6,150 bases of DNA from JAUWQU01 sp964605095 (GTDB taxonomy: Bacteria; Planctomycetota; Phycisphaerae; SM23-33): the NCBI GenBank assembly GCA_964605095.1, contig CAZSBS010000278.1, positions 1 through 6,150 on the forward strand, written 5' to 3'. Positions 6,121 to 6,150 of this stretch are shown in pieces (within the stretch, counting starts at the first letter, position 1; each line of letters begins with the position of its first letter). The notes below the pieces were generated by a model. That model was not told where the DNA came from. It did no database searches and saw only the letters and a list, made by a program, of their open reading frames with translations. The translations under genes were made by a program, and so were the position numbers.

Positions 6121-6150
6121 ACACTTCGCATGCGGTGGGGATAAGTCCAT

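Noticed and set aside
5881..6150. Minus-strand open frame ending in the hemL 3' region
   Set aside because: Its N-terminal part only translates the heptad repeat (VPGSRF-like text) and the rest is antisense to hemL.

Overview
The window is GC-rich bacterial DNA holding four protein genes separated by short, repeat-rich gaps. The lineage cannot be proven from it. The best guess is a Planctomycetota or other PVC-group bacterium, probably from an environmental genome, with class unresolved. This rests on three things: the mix of a URO-D-superfamily protein and a cytoplasmic GH2 glycosidase beside housekeeping genes; the REP-like 'GTAGCCACGGGT' element, which resembles gap sequence I associate with planctomycete genomes from memory; and the GGAACC-type seven-base repeats after genes.

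Layout. Positions 1-1046 (+) are the C-terminal part of leucyl-tRNA synthetase (leuS), cut by the left edge. Positions 1047-1328 are a non-coding gap almost filled by a BIME-like element made of two REP-like units in opposite orientation plus several GC-rich hairpins. Positions 1329-2561 (+) encode a 410-residue uroporphyrinogen-decarboxylase-superfamily protein that is not a typical HemE. Positions 2557-2699 are a heptad repeat tract lying between two convergent genes and overlapping both stop codons. Positions 2697-4466 (-) encode a 589-residue GH2 glycoside hydrolase. Positions 4467-4708 are the divergent control region between the GH2 gene and hemL. Positions 4709-6031 (+) encode glutamate-1-semialdehyde aminomutase (hemL), best started at a TTG codon. 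From 6029 to about 6120 a second heptad repeat tract begins exactly at the hemL stop, and the last 30 bases hold nothing recognisable.

The genes do not form an operon. leuS (translation) and hemL (5-aminolevulinate for tetrapyrroles) are housekeeping. The GH2 enzyme points to intracellular use of imported glycosides. The URO-D-like protein belongs to a fold shared by HemE and cobamide-dependent methyltransferases, but its substrate cannot be read from the sequence. The most unusual content is in the repeats: a 7-bp-periodic family directly downstream of three genes, whose A-rich 'GCGGAACC' module abuts or overlaps the stop codons, and the inverted REP-like doublet upstream of the URO-D-like gene. 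I see no defence system, CRISPR array, phage gene, transposase, tRNA or rRNA.
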